A DNA stretch of 64,000 nt from Streptomyces radicis (GTDB taxonomy: Bacteria; Actinomycetota; Actinomycetes; Streptomycetales; Streptomycetaceae). Positions 15,582-24,842 of this stretch are shown piece by piece. The stretch spans positions 62,001-126,000 of the forward strand of contig NZ_RBDY01000014.1 in NCBI RefSeq assembly GCF_003626575.1, given 5' to 3'. The notes under the pieces were generated by a model. The model was not told the DNA's origin, did not search any database, and saw only the letters and a list, made by a program, of their open reading frames with translations. Made by a program: the position numbers and the translations under genes. Every line of letters starts with the position of its first letter. The first letter of the stretch is position 1.

Positions 15582-16820
15582 CTACAGCCGGTCGAGGAAC
15601 CAGTCGCGGGCCAGCTCCGCGACCTGGGACAGGGCGCCCGGCTCCTCGAAGAGGTGGGTGGCGCCCTGGACCGTCGACAGACGGGTGGGGGCGCGGAGGA
15701 TCTCCTGGGCCTCGCGGTTCATCGTGAGGACCTCGGGGTCGTCCTCGCCCACGATCAGCAGGGTCGGGGCCTGGACCTCGGGGAGGCGGTCGCCCGCGAG
15801 GTCGGGGCGGCCGCCGCGGGAGACCACCGCGCCGACCGGCGGGTCGCCGTCGGCCGCCGCCCACAGCGCCGCCGCCGCGCCCGTGCTCGCGCCGAAGTAG
15901 CCGAGCGGGAGCGAGGAGTCGAGCCAGCGGGTGGCGGCGGCGAGGCGGTCGGCGAGCAGCGGGACGTCGAACACCTTCGCCCGGTCGCCCTCCTCCTCGT
16001 CGGTCAGCAGGTCGAAGAGGAGCGTGCCGAGCCCCGCGGTGTTCAGGGCGTCGGCCACGAACTGGTTGCGCGGGCTGTGCCGTCCGCTGCCGCTGCCGTG
16101 CGCGAACACCACGATCCCCGACGCGCCCTCCGGCACCGTCAGCTCGCCCGAGAGCCGCACGGGCCCGGCCTGGACGGTGACCTCGCGCGAGCTGCCGTGC
16201 TCGAGGAACGACACCACCTGCTCGTTCGTGGTGGGGGCGAAGTCGCGGTAGAACTGGCCGACCGCCATGAAGTCCGCCGCCGTCTCGGGGCACACGCACT
16301 CGTCGGCGTCCCCGCCCACGCGCTCGCGCCAGTCGTCGGGCGCGACCGGCACCGCCAGGATCACCCGGCTCGCGCCCCGCGTGCGCGCCGCCCGGCACGC
16401 CGCGCGCGCCGTCGCGGCGGTGGCGATGCCGTCGTCCACGATCACCACGGTGCGGCCGCTCACCGAGACGGGGGGCCGCCCGCCCCGGTACTGGCGGGCC
16501 CTGCGGGCCAGCTCGGCCCGTTCGTTCCGCTCGACCTCGGCCAGCTGGTCGTCGCTGACGCGCGCGGTGTTCACCACCTGCTGGTTGATCACGCGCGCGC
16601 CGTCCTCCGCGATGGCGCCCATGGCGAGCTCGGGCTGCATCGGCAGGCCCAGCTTTCTGACCACCCCCACGTCGAGCGGGGCCCGCAGCGCGGAGGCGAC
16701 CTCGGCGGCCACCGGCACCCCGCCCCTCGGCAGGCCGAGGACCACCACGTCCTGGCCGCGCAGGTATGTCAGCTCCCGGGCGAGCCGCCGCCCTGCGTCC
16801 ACGCGGTCGGCGAAGATCAT
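15582..16820 (-). CDS. Phosphoribosyltransferase-alpha/beta-hydrolase fusion protein
   Basis: About 412 residues from the ATG at 16820 (GGAGGTAAC site). Residues 1-205 are a type I phosphoribosyltransferase with LGLPRGGVPVAAEVA and the PRPP loop VVIVDDGIATAATA. Residues ~220-412 are a dienelactone-hydrolase-like alpha/beta hydrolase with oxyanion region VVFAHGSGSGRHSPRN, nucleophile elbow GYFGASTGAAAA (Ser), acid VGEDDPEVL and His in GATHLFEEPG. In other bacteria these occur as neighbours or fusions; substrate unknown. One gene may couple a PRPP-dependent and a hydrolytic step. Confidence 0.85.
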   Translation of the reverse strand: MIFADRVDAGRRLARELTYLRGQDVVVLGLPRGGVPVAAEVASALRAPLDVGVVRKLGLPMQPELAMGAIAEDGARVINQQVVNTARVSDDQLAEVERNERAELARRARQYRGGRPPVSVSGRTVVIVDDGIATAATARAACRAARTRGASRVILAVPVAPDDWRERVGGDADECVCPETAADFMAVGQFYRDFAPTTNEQVVSFLEHGSSREVTVQAGPVRLSGELTVPEGASGIVVFAHGSGSGRHSPRNQFVADALNTAGLGTLLFDLLTDEEEGDRAKVFDVPLLADRLAAATRWLDSSLPLGYFGASTGAAAALWAAADGDPPVGAVVSRGGRPDLAGDRLPEVQAPTLLIVGEDDPEVLTMNREAQEILRAPTRLSTVQGATHLFEEPGALSQVAELARDWFLDRL

Positions 16821-16950
16821 GCCGTTACCTCCCTGCTCCACCCTGTGGGCCTGCCCCTCCATCGAACCCCCTCGGCGCCCCGCCCGCGCGGCGAGCGGGG
16901 CGGCGAGCGGGTCGCGCCGCGGGTCCGCCGCGCGGGTCGGCCGCGCGGAT

Positions 16951-17844
16951 CTACCGCGCCGAGACCTGGACGGCCAGGTCGTTGTCCAGCGTGTAGTACG
17001 GGCGGATGGTCACCTGGCCGAGCTCCGTCGTGGGGTAGACGAACACCGTCTTCTTGTCCGCCACGTCGTCGAGCAGCCGCGCCACCCTGACCCGCGCGGT
17101 CCTGCCGCCCGGCTTGAGGTAGACGTCCCAGTACGCCGGGTCAGGACCCTGGACGTCGTGCGGGATGTCGGCGTAGTCGGCGCGGAAGGTGAACGCGCCC
17201 TGCCCCTCGTCGGCGAGACGCGTCTCCACCTGGGGGCCGCCCTTGCCGCGCCGCTTGAGCAGCGCCCGCGCCCCCCGGCCGAGGCGCGCGCCAAGCAGGC
17301 GCCCGGTGACCGTCAACGTGCCGTCCCGCACGGTGAGATCGCCCGCCTCCGCATGGCTGGGCCGCCGCCAGGCGCGGATCGAGAAGTACCCGTCCTTGGT
17401 GGCGTAGGGGACGCGCACCTCCAGCGGGAGCACCGGGTCAGGGAAGCCGCCCGAGGCGAGGATCCGCAGGTCGCGGGCCCCCGGCACCACGCGCAGCTCG
17501 CCGCCCGTGGTGCTGCCGCCGGGGGCGACCCAGACGTCCCAGCGGCCCTCGTCGAGGACGGGGCCCCCGCCGTTGAGCGCGGCGCGCCAGCGGCCCGGCT
17601 CGTCGGGGGAGGGGGCGAGGTCCACCTCGTGCGTGGCCCGGTCGGCGACGGCGACCTGCTCGGTGCCGCGCTTGGGGCGCAGCCGCAGCAGCAGCCGAGG
17701 GCGGTCGGCGCCGCGCAGCCCGCCCACCTCCAACGTGAGGGTGCCGGTGGCGTCCACCGTGCAGTCGGCGCGCGGCAGCTTGTCCTTGGGGAGATCCCCA
17801 CCGGTCGCGTCGGGGGTCGTGTCGTTCACCGAAGAGGGATTCAC
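16951..17844 (-). CDS. Hypothetical beta-rich protein, partner of a glycosyltransferase
   Basis: About 297 residues starting with a GTG that overlaps the stop of the glycosyltransferase (GTGA), with AAAGGT upstream. No signal peptide. The sequence is a series of alternating beta-strand segments such as TLTLEVGGLRG, WDVWVAPGG, YFSIRAWRRP and YWDVYLKPGG; the repeats suggest three similar beta-sandwich units. I do not recognise a catalytic motif. Context points to a role in modifying a glycan or teichoic-acid-like polymer with the upstream enzyme. Confidence 0.65.
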   Translation of the reverse strand: MNPSSVNDTTPDATGGDLPKDKLPRADCTVDATGTLTLEVGGLRGADRPRLLLRLRPKRGTEQVAVADRATHEVDLAPSPDEPGRWRAALNGGGPVLDEGRWDVWVAPGGSTTGGELRVVPGARDLRILASGGFPDPVLPLEVRVPYATKDGYFSIRAWRRPSHAEAGDLTVRDGTLTVTGRLLGARLGRGARALLKRRGKGGPQVETRLADEGQGAFTFRADYADIPHDVQGPDPAYWDVYLKPGGRTARVRVARLLDDVADKKTVFVYPTTELGQVTIRPYYTLDNDLAVQVSAR

Positions 17845-19091
17845 CGCTTGACCTTTCGTAGGGTCCGCAGAGGAGCGAAGGCGAGGGTGAGGGCCGCGTC
17901 CTTGATGGCGTGGACGCTGGCCCTCCGGCGGAACGCGCCGGTGATCCGGCCACGGGTGGTCTTGCTCCGCAGCAGGTCGTCGAACAGTTCCTCGGCCTGC
18001 TCGACGATCGGTCCAGGGCCGTAGCGGCGGGAGCGGGCGAGCGCGGCGGCGCCCATGCGGTGGCGCAGCGCGTCGTCGCGCATGAGGTCGAGCAGCGCCC
18101 CCGCCAGGGTCTCCTCGTCGCCGACGGGCACGAGCCTGCCGTCCACGCCGTCCTCGATGATCTCGGCGGGGCCGTAGGGGCAGTTGGTGGAGACGACGGG
18201 CAGGCCGCAGCGCATCGCCTCGACGATCGTCATGCCGAACGGCTCGAAGCTCGAGGTCACCGCCGCGATCGAGCCCTTGACCCACTCGGCCTCGATGGGG
18301 GAGTAGGCGCCCATGAGGTGCACGTGGTTGTAGAGGCCGAGCTCCTCGATCAACGCGCGCAGCCGGTCGTGCTCGTCGCCCTTGCCGTAGATCCGCAGCC
18401 GCCAGTCGGGCCGTTCGGCCACGACGCGCGCGAACGCGCGGATCAGCACGTCGTGCCGCTTCGAGCGGACCAGGCGGCCCGCCGCGATCACGATGCGGCC
18501 CTCGCCGTCGGCGGGGGCGAGGCGCGGCTCGGGAACGCTGTTGGGCAGCGCGGTCACCCGCACGCCCGGCATCCGCATCTTGCGCCGGTAGGCGTCGGCG
18601 TCCGCCCGTGTGACGGTGGTGATCGCGTCAAGGCGCGGATAGACGGCGCGCAACGCGTTGCGCAGGGCCGGGGGGTGGCCGTCGAGCGTCAGGTGCTCCT
18701 GGCCGACGAGCGCGGCGCCGCGCGGGCCCTGGAGGGCGAGGTGGACGTTCAGCCCGGGCCGTGTGCCGATGACCACGTCGGACGTGAGCCCGGTCAGGCA
18801 CTCCTCGATGCGCTGGTCGGTCAGCTCGCTGTACTGGTCGTAGCGGTACTCGGAGGCGGGGAACACCTTGGCGGCGCGCTGCCTGAGGGGATGGTCCTTC
18901 TCCACCCGCTGATCGGTCAGGGCGCGTAGTCGCACCTTTGTGTCGAGGGTGAAATTCGGCTCCTCCCGGTGCCGGTGGACGGAGATGATCTCCACCTCGT
19001 GCCGCTCGGCGAGCGCACCGGCCAGGTTGAACGTGGTCTTGATGGTCCCTCCGATCCCATAGGCGTTGTGGAGGAGGAAGGAAATCTTCAT
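17841..19091 (-). CDS. GT4-family glycosyltransferase
   Basis: About 416 residues from the ATG at 19091. GT-B fold: acceptor domain start KISFLLHNAYGIGGTIKTTFNLA, donor domain with IVIAAGRLVRSKRHDVLIRA and the classical motif SSFEPFGMTIVEAMRCGLPVV (E-x7-E sugar-nucleotide binding). It moves a sugar from a nucleotide donor to an unknown acceptor in the cytoplasm. C-terminal basic helix suggests membrane contact. Coupled by GTGA overlap to the beta-rich gene downstream. Confidence 0.88.
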   Translation of the reverse strand: MKISFLLHNAYGIGGTIKTTFNLAGALAERHEVEIISVHRHREEPNFTLDTKVRLRALTDQRVEKDHPLRQRAAKVFPASEYRYDQYSELTDQRIEECLTGLTSDVVIGTRPGLNVHLALQGPRGAALVGQEHLTLDGHPPALRNALRAVYPRLDAITTVTRADADAYRRKMRMPGVRVTALPNSVPEPRLAPADGEGRIVIAAGRLVRSKRHDVLIRAFARVVAERPDWRLRIYGKGDEHDRLRALIEELGLYNHVHLMGAYSPIEAEWVKGSIAAVTSSFEPFGMTIVEAMRCGLPVVSTNCPYGPAEIIEDGVDGRLVPVGDEETLAGALLDLMRDDALRHRMGAAALARSRRYGPGPIVEQAEELFDDLLRSKTTRGRITGAFRRRASVHAIKDAALTLAFAPLRTLRKVKR

Positions 19092-19193
19092 GTGGACATA
19101 GACCCTTGGAGGCAAGCGCGCGGTTGCCCGGCGTTCGGCGTGAGTTCACACATCCGTTCACCTGACGGATGGTCACTTGAAGGTAGCGCAGAG

Positions 19194-21566
19194 TCAGGCG
19201 CGCGCTCGCCAGGTCCAGTCGGCCACTTCGGGCAGGTCGACGCCGTGTTCGGTGATCCACAGGCCGTGCCGGTAGCGGACGTCGGCCATGTGCTGGCGGA
19301 TGTGGGCGGCGCGCACGGCGAGCCCGGGCACGCGGTCGATGACGTCCATCACGAGCCGGTACCGGTCCATGTCGTTGCGCACGACCATGTCGAACGGCGT
19401 GGTGGTGCCGCCCTCTTCGTGGTAGCCGCGCACATGCAGGTCCGCGTGGTTGGCGCGCTTGTAGGTCAGCCGGTGGATCAGCCAGGGGTAGCCGTGGTAG
19501 GCGAAGATCACCGGCCGGTCGGTCGTGAACAGCGCGTCGTAGTCGTGCTCCGACAGCCCGTGCGGGTGGTCATCCGATGGCAGCAGCCGCGCGATGTCCA
19601 CCACGTTGACCACGCGCACCGCCAGCTCGGGCAGGTGGCGGCGGAGCAGGTCGGAGGCGGCGAGCACCTCCTGGGTGGGGACGTCGCCCGCGCAGGCGAG
19701 CACGACGTCGGGCTCGCGGTTGTCCGCCTCGGAGCCCGCCCACTCCCAGATCCCCGCGCCGCGCGCGCAGTGCGCCCTGGCGTCGGGCAGGCTCAGCCAG
19801 TCGAAGCACGCCTGCTTGCCCGCCACCACGACGTTGACGTAGTCGCGGCTGCGCAGCACGTGATCGGCGCACGCCAGCAGGGTGTTGGTGTCGGGCGGCA
19901 GATAGACGCGGACGACCTCGGGGCTCTTGTTGAGCACATGGTCGACGAACCCCGGGTCCTGGTGCGAGAAGCCGTTGTGGTCCTGGCGCCACACGTGCGA
20001 CGTCAGCAGGTAGTTCAACGACGCGACCGGGCGCCGCCAGGGCAGCTCGCGCGACGAGTGCAGCCACTTGATGTGCTGGTTGGCCATCGAGTCGACGATG
20101 TGCACGAACGCCTCGTAGCTGGAGAACAGCCCGTGCCGCCCGGTCAGCAGATAGCCCTCGAGCCAGCCCTGGCACAGGTGCTCGGACAGGATCTCCATCA
20201 CCCGGCCGTCGCGCGCCAGGTGCTCGTCCACCGGCAGCGTCTCGGCCTCCCACGCCTTGCCCGTCGCCTCGTAGACGGCCTGGAGCCGGTTGGACGCGGT
20301 CTCGTCGGGGCCGACCAGGCGGAAGTCGCGGCGTTCGCCGGTGGCCTCCATCAGCCGGGCGAGCAGCCTGCCGAGCACGGCGGTCGGCTCGTGCTGGCCC
20401 GAGCCCGGCGTGGTCACCGGCACGGCGCACGACTCCAACGGCGGCACGGGCAGCTCGCGCAGCAGCAGGCCGCCGTTGGCGCGCGGGTTGGCGCCGAGGC
20501 GCCGCTCGCCGGTCGGGCACGCCGCGCGCACGAGGTCGACGGGCCCGCCGCGCTCGTCGAACAGCTCCCGTGGCCGGTAGGAACGCAGCCAGCTCTCCAA
20601 CTGGCGCAGGTGCTCGGGGTTCTCACGGGCCGCCGCGAGCGGGATCTGGTGGGCGCGCCACGTGCCCTCGACCGGAAGGCCGTCCACCTCGGCGGGGCCC
20701 GTCCAGCCCTTGGGCGTGCGCAGCACGATCGCGGGCCAGCGCGGGCGGCGCGTGGCGCCCTCCTCGCGGGCGGCCCGCTGGAACGCCGCGATCCGGTCGA
20801 GCGCGGTGTCCAACGCGGCGGCGAGCTCCCGGTGCACCGCCTCGGGCTCCTCGCCCGCGACCATCAGCGGGTCGTGGCCGTAGCCGCGCAGCAGCTCGGC
20901 CAGCTCGGACTCGGGCAGCCTGGCGAGCACGGTCGGGTTGGCGATCTTGTAGCCGTTGAGGTGCAGGATCGGCAGCACCGCGCCGTCGTGCACCGGGTCG
21001 AGGAACTTGTTCGCGTGCCACGAGCCCGCGAGCGGGCCCGTCTCCGCCTCGCCGTCGCCGATCACGCACGCCGCGAGCAGCCCGGGGTTGTCGCACGCCG
21101 CGCCGTACGCGTGCGCCAGCGAGTAGCCGAGCTCGCCGCCCTCGTGGATCGATCCCGGGGTCTCGGGCGACGCGTGGCTGGGGACGCCACCGGGGAACGA
21201 GAACTGCTTGAACAACCGCCCCATCCCCGCCGCGTCCCGCGTCACATCCGGGTAGGTGGCCGTGTAGCTGCCGTCGAGCCACGCGTTGGCGAGCACGGCG
21301 GGCGCGCCGTGGCCGGGCCCCCAGACGCAGATGGCGTCCAGGTCACGGGCGTTGATCACGCGGTTGATGTGCGTGTGGATGAGGTTGAGCCCGGGCGAAG
21401 TGCCCCAGTGGCCGAGCAGCCGTGGCTTGACGTGCTCGGGGCGCAGCGGCTCGGTCAGCAGGGGGTTGGCGAGCAGGTAGATCTGCCCTGCGGCCAGGTA
21501 GTTGGCCGCGCGCCAGTGGGCGTCGAGGGCGGACAGCTCGTCGCGGCCCAGCTGGGTCTCCGGCAT
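19194..21566 (-). CDS. xfp: Phosphoketolase (xylulose-5-P/fructose-6-P)
   Basis: 790 residues from the ATG at 21566, preceded by GGAAGGGG. Thiamine-diphosphate enzyme that splits xylulose-5-phosphate or fructose-6-phosphate with phosphate to acetyl phosphate plus an aldose phosphate. Motifs: LLGHWGTSPGLNLIHTH, WGPGHGAPAVLANAWLDGSY, the ThDP region GDGEAETGPLAGSWHANK, NGYKIANPT, and SSYEAFVHIVDSM. Length is normal for the family. It stands alone; no acetate kinase gene lies next to it in this window. Confidence 0.97.
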   Translation of the reverse strand: MPETQLGRDELSALDAHWRAANYLAAGQIYLLANPLLTEPLRPEHVKPRLLGHWGTSPGLNLIHTHINRVINARDLDAICVWGPGHGAPAVLANAWLDGSYTATYPDVTRDAAGMGRLFKQFSFPGGVPSHASPETPGSIHEGGELGYSLAHAYGAACDNPGLLAACVIGDGEAETGPLAGSWHANKFLDPVHDGAVLPILHLNGYKIANPTVLARLPESELAELLRGYGHDPLMVAGEEPEAVHRELAAALDTALDRIAAFQRAAREEGATRRPRWPAIVLRTPKGWTGPAEVDGLPVEGTWRAHQIPLAAARENPEHLRQLESWLRSYRPRELFDERGGPVDLVRAACPTGERRLGANPRANGGLLLRELPVPPLESCAVPVTTPGSGQHEPTAVLGRLLARLMEATGERRDFRLVGPDETASNRLQAVYEATGKAWEAETLPVDEHLARDGRVMEILSEHLCQGWLEGYLLTGRHGLFSSYEAFVHIVDSMANQHIKWLHSSRELPWRRPVASLNYLLTSHVWRQDHNGFSHQDPGFVDHVLNKSPEVVRVYLPPDTNTLLACADHVLRSRDYVNVVVAGKQACFDWLSLPDARAHCARGAGIWEWAGSEADNREPDVVLACAGDVPTQEVLAASDLLRRHLPELAVRVVNVVDIARLLPSDDHPHGLSEHDYDALFTTDRPVIFAYHGYPWLIHRLTYKRANHADLHVRGYHEEGGTTTPFDMVVRNDMDRYRLVMDVIDRVPGLAVRAAHIRQHMADVRYRHGLWITEHGVDLPEVADWTWRARA

Positions 21567-21782
21567 CGACGTGGCCCCTTCCGTGCGTGCGTCCCGGGGT
21601 CCAGGACCGTCCCCTGACCGTTTCCTGAGGACCGTCCCGTTCCCTGGCGCGTTCCTAGCGCGCCTTCCTGGTGCGCGAGCGGTTGGCCTTGCGGTACGTG
21701 TCGTGTCTGACCCCCGCGAGTACCCCTGCCCGGGTCGGCGAAACGGGAGGGGTCCCGTGCGCGCGGTGGTACATCCGGGGGC

Positions 21783-22187
21783 ATGACGACGAACGCGGAC
21801 CGCGGCGCGCCGGGCAAGGGCGCGGCGCTGACCTATCTGACGGCAGGAGTGGTCGGCTTCACCATGGTGGGCGTCTTCCTGATCTGGCTGGTCCCGCTGG
21901 CCGTGCGGGCCAGGGCCCGCGACCCCCTCACCCGCGCACACGCCACGGCCGCCGCCAACTTCGGCCTCACGGTGCTGATGGCGCTCGTCGCGGGCGCGCT
22001 GATGTCCGTTCTGCTCGGGCTCGGTCCTGAGCCCGGCGAGGACCCGGGCCCGGGGCCGCTGCCGATGATCGCCGTGGCCTCCTACACGCTGTTCGGCATG
22101 TTCGCCCTGCTGGTCGGCGCCGCCCGCACGGCCCTGGGGAAGGACTTCCGCCTCATAGGGGCGATGTCGCTGCGGGTGCTGCGGTAG
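21783..22187 (+). CDS. DUF4870-type small membrane protein
   Basis: 134 residues with three hydrophobic segments (about 16-42, 58-82 and 92-115). The pattern LTYLTAGVVGF, THA(H)ATAAANFGLT and the polar loop with charged residues between helices 2 and 3 resembles DUF4870/TIC20-like membrane proteins. Function unknown. Divergent from phosphoketolase. Confidence 0.6.
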   Translation: MTTNADRGAPGKGAALTYLTAGVVGFTMVGVFLIWLVPLAVRARARDPLTRAHATAAANFGLTVLMALVAGALMSVLLGLGPEPGEDPGPGPLPMIAVASYTLFGMFALLVGAARTALGKDFRLIGAMSLRVLR

Positions 22188-22273
22188 CCCTTGCCGGGCG
22201 ATCCGCGCTGAACGGGCTCCCCGCCGGTGGTAGGGCGCCCAGCGGGCGGCCCACAGGACGGTGGTGGCGTTGT

Positions 22274-22678
22274 TCAGCGGGCCTCCCGAACGGCGTCGCT
22301 CCCCAGCCGGGCGGCCTCTCGCAGGCGCGCCACGGCGGCGCGGGCCTCGTCGTGGGCGGCGTGCCGCTGGTCGGCGTCGAGCATGCGGTCCTTCGTGCGG
22401 GCCACGGCGGCCAGGAGCCGTCCGATCGGGGCGGCGAGCGCGGGTGATTCGCCCAACACGGCGAGTTTGGCGACCAGTTCGTTCGGGACGACCTCCGGGT
22501 AGGGCAGCCGCGTCCCATCGTGGTTCAGCGGGTGGAAGGTGAACGGGATCAGCCGCTCACGGGCCAGACAGCTCGCGCACGCGCGATGCGTCCACCCGCC
22601 ACCCGACCCGGCATGGTGCACCGCCACCACGGTCAACGGCGGCATCGTCGTCCCGCACGACGCACAGCGCTCGCTCAC
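22274..22678 (-). CDS. Small protein with N-terminal Cys pairs
   Basis: About 134 residues from a GTG that overlaps the stop of the small gene upstream (GTGA). N-terminus SERCASCGTTMPPLTVVAVHH and later HRACASCLARERLIPF give two Cys-x2-Cys pairs with a His, a likely zinc ribbon. The C-terminal half is a charged Ala-rich helix. The operon order is XRE regulator, 59-residue protein, this one. Function unknown. Confidence 0.55.
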   Translation of the reverse strand: MSERCASCGTTMPPLTVVAVHHAGSGGGWTHRACASCLARERLIPFTFHPLNHDGTRLPYPEVVPNELVAKLAVLGESPALAAPIGRLLAAVARTKDRMLDADQRHAAHDEARAAVARLREAARLGSDAVREAR

Positions 22679-22854
22679 GACCCACCACCGCAACACACGT
22701 GCGTGGCCAGCGAAGGAACGCGGTCGCGACAGCCAAGACACAGGTCGAGCGGCATCGCGGGCGGACAGTCCCGCCCCACGATCACCGTAGGCGGATCATC
22801 GCTCAACGGCGGCGGCGCGGGCTCGGGGGGCAGGGTGCGGCGGGTACGCGTCAT
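22675..22854 (-). CDS. Small Cys-rich protein in the XRE operon
   Basis: About 59 residues starting at the ATG at 22854 with CCGGAG upstream. Proline-rich start (TLPPEPAPPPLSDDPPTV) and a C-terminal cluster DLCLGCRD...HVCCGG that could bind zinc. Its stop overlaps the next start by GTGA, which supports translation. Not recognised. Confidence 0.45.
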   Translation of the reverse strand: MTRTRRTLPPEPAPPPLSDDPPTVIVGRDCPPAMPLDLCLGCRDRVPSLATHVCCGGGS

Positions 22855-22942
22855 GTCAGCTCCGGTGTCATCGGTGATCCGGTGATGACAGACCGTAGGT
22901 GCCGGGTGACCGCCGGATATGACCCGCAGGAATACCCGCTGG

Positions 22943-24157
22943 TCAGCCGTCCAAGTGGAACCGACTCGACATCCGCCGCAGACGCTCGGACACCCCCGCC
23001 CGTTCGCCACTTCGGATCCGGCGCAGGGTGGCGCGGGCGATGGGGTGATTTCGGATCAGCTGAGGCGCCGTCCGCTCCGCCCGCTCCAGCTCGGTCAGCG
23101 CGCGCTCCCGCTGTCCGGTCCACAGGTACGCGCGTGCAAGGTCCAGTTGATAGTGTCCGCGGCGCGACTTCGGCAACGCCAGGATCGCCGCCTTCCCCTT
23201 CGCCTCGTGAAGCCGCAGTGCCTCGTCCTGCTGGCTCATCTCCAGCTCGACGTTGACCGCGTGAGCGGCCACATTCCCGGCGCTGAACGTGAGGCTGTGC
23301 CGGTCGAACGCGGTGGGCGGCATGCGTTCGGCGGCCTCCTCGGCCTGGGCGATGCGATGGCGGGCCTCGTTCGGGAGGCTGCCACGTGCCGCCGATACGG
23401 CCGCGCGCAGATGCAGGGAGCCCCAGACGCGCACGGCGTGCGGGTCCCCACGGGTGTACAGCGGCTCCACCAGCCGCAGGGCCTTGTCCGACAGGGCCGT
23501 CGCGTCGCCCCAGTCGGCCGTGGCCCACATGTCCCAGACCCGCATCCAGTCGGCCACGGCGGGCATCAGCTCGTCACCTGACCGGCCCGCCGCCCAGGCC
23601 GCCCGCTCGCACGTCATCGCCACCAGCTCGGGATGTCCCAGGGCGTGCGCGGCGGTGTGGCCGAACTTGCAGCAGATCGCATAGATGCCGAACGCCTCCT
23701 CCCGTTCCCGGCCGCTCGATACCTCGGCCAAGGCCCGCGCCTCGCGCAGGAGGTCGGGGAGGGCTTGGAGAATGGCTGTGCTCGCGGCGTTGTCACGCAG
23801 CCCGTGCAGGCGTGTGGTCTCCCCCCAGAGGGCCGCGGCCGACCGGGGCGGACCGTCGAAAACGGGCGTCAGGTCGTAGCGCCTCAGCTCCCTTATGATC
23901 GCCGAGGCGCTCACCTCCCACTGATTCGCCGCGGCGGCGCCCCAATACGGGCGTTCGATCAGCTCGTTGGGGTGGATGTGCAGGACACCGGCGACCGCGT
24001 TGATGACGCTGGTGCGGTCGAGCTCGATGCGGCCCTTCTCCGCCTTGGAGACCCAGCCCTGCGTATAGCCGAGCGCGGCGGCGACGTCGGCCTGTGTCAG
24101 GCCGAGGCGAAGCCGCGCATCGCGCATCCGTCGGCCGATCTCCTGCGCCTCGTTCAT
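22943..24157 (-). CDS. XRE-family regulator with TPR-like C-terminal domain
   Basis: 404 residues. N-terminal HTH_XRE of about 60 residues: IGRRMRDARLRLGLTQADVAAALGYTQGWVSKAEKG. The remaining ~340 residues are helical repeats (tetratricopeptide-like), ending with ARAYLWTGQRERALTELERAE. This is the layout of actinomycete regulators that sense a peptide or partner protein with the repeat domain. It heads a small operon with the two Cys-rich proteins. Ligand and targets unknown. Confidence 0.85.
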   Translation of the reverse strand: MNEAQEIGRRMRDARLRLGLTQADVAAALGYTQGWVSKAEKGRIELDRTSVINAVAGVLHIHPNELIERPYWGAAAANQWEVSASAIIRELRRYDLTPVFDGPPRSAAALWGETTRLHGLRDNAASTAILQALPDLLREARALAEVSSGREREEAFGIYAICCKFGHTAAHALGHPELVAMTCERAAWAAGRSGDELMPAVADWMRVWDMWATADWGDATALSDKALRLVEPLYTRGDPHAVRVWGSLHLRAAVSAARGSLPNEARHRIAQAEEAAERMPPTAFDRHSLTFSAGNVAAHAVNVELEMSQQDEALRLHEAKGKAAILALPKSRRGHYQLDLARAYLWTGQRERALTELERAERTAPQLIRNHPIARATLRRIRSGERAGVSERLRRMSSRFHLDG

Positions 24158-24219
24158 CGGCGTCTCCGTGTTCGTCCTGCGTCGGCACTCAGGACCGTAC
24201 CCCTCCCCCCGGCGGCGGG

Positions 24220-24285
24220 AACGGCGAACGACCCCGTCAACACCGTGGAGGCGCCGTCGCCGGTGGCCCCCCGCGAGGCGACACG
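24220..24285 (+). repeat. Direct repeat, left copy, beside a truncated SLOG gene
   Basis: About 66 bases with ACGGCGAACGACCCC at one end and CGCCGGTGGCCCCCCGCGAG near the other, matched by 24776-24841. The copy ends where the truncated gene's homology begins. Confidence 0.65.
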
Positions 24286-24288
24286 GCG

Positions 24289-24735
24289 TCGTCTACTCGT
24301 TCCGCTGCCGCCTCCGCGCTACGCGAGCTGCTGGCCGCTTACCGGCCCGCCGAGTTGGTCGGGGTGTCCTGTGTGGCCGCGGGCGCCGACGCGCTGTTCG
24401 CGGAGGCGGTGGTGGAGGTCGGCGGGCGACTGGTCCTGGTGATCCCGTCGCGTGACTACCGGGCGCGGAAGGTGGGCCCCGAGCAATTCCGGCAGTTCGA
24501 CCGGCTGGTCGAGTCCGCTCACGAGGTCGTCACCATGCCCCGCGAACGAGCGGACCGGGAGGCGTACGAGGCTGCTGGCAAGGAGCTGCTGCGTCGCGCG
24601 GACCGCCTCGTCGCGGTGTGGGACGGCTCACCACCGAACGGCAGGGGAGGCACGGCTTGCGTGGTCCGCCAAGCGCGTGAGGCCGGGCTGCCGGTCGATG
24701 TCGTATGGCCCGAGGGCGCCGCCCGGCGCGGATAG
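24289..24735 (+). pseudogene. N-terminally truncated SLOG/Rossmann-type nucleotide-binding protein
   Basis: About 148 codons. The conserved part reads ALRELLAAYRPAELVGVSC, AAGADALFAEAVVEVGG, VIPSRDYRARK, and ends RRADRLVAVWDGSPPNGRGG and LPVDVVWPEGAARRG. This matches a small SLOG-like family in which the first strand (about 12 residues with the ITGH-type nucleotide-binding loop) precedes ALRELL; that strand is missing. No in-frame start codon lies close to the conserved part. A repeat abuts the truncation. Probably a relic, though the rest of the frame is undamaged, so loss is recent. Confidence 0.6.
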
Positions 24736-24775
24736 CGCGTCCAGCGTGCATGCCTGGTGCCGCGCGTGACCGCCG

Positions 24776-24841
24776 CCGGGACGGCGAACGACCCCGCCCG
24801 CGGCGGGCGCGCTTCGCCGGTGGCCCGCCGCGAGGCGACGA
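24776..24841 (+). repeat. Direct repeat, right copy
   Basis: Second copy of the 24220-24285 repeat: ACGGCGAACGACCCC, a diverged middle, then CGCCGGTGGCCCGCCGCGAG. It ends one base before the stop codon of the GH30 gene. Same orientation as the left copy. Confidence 0.65.
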
Positions 24842-24842
24842 C

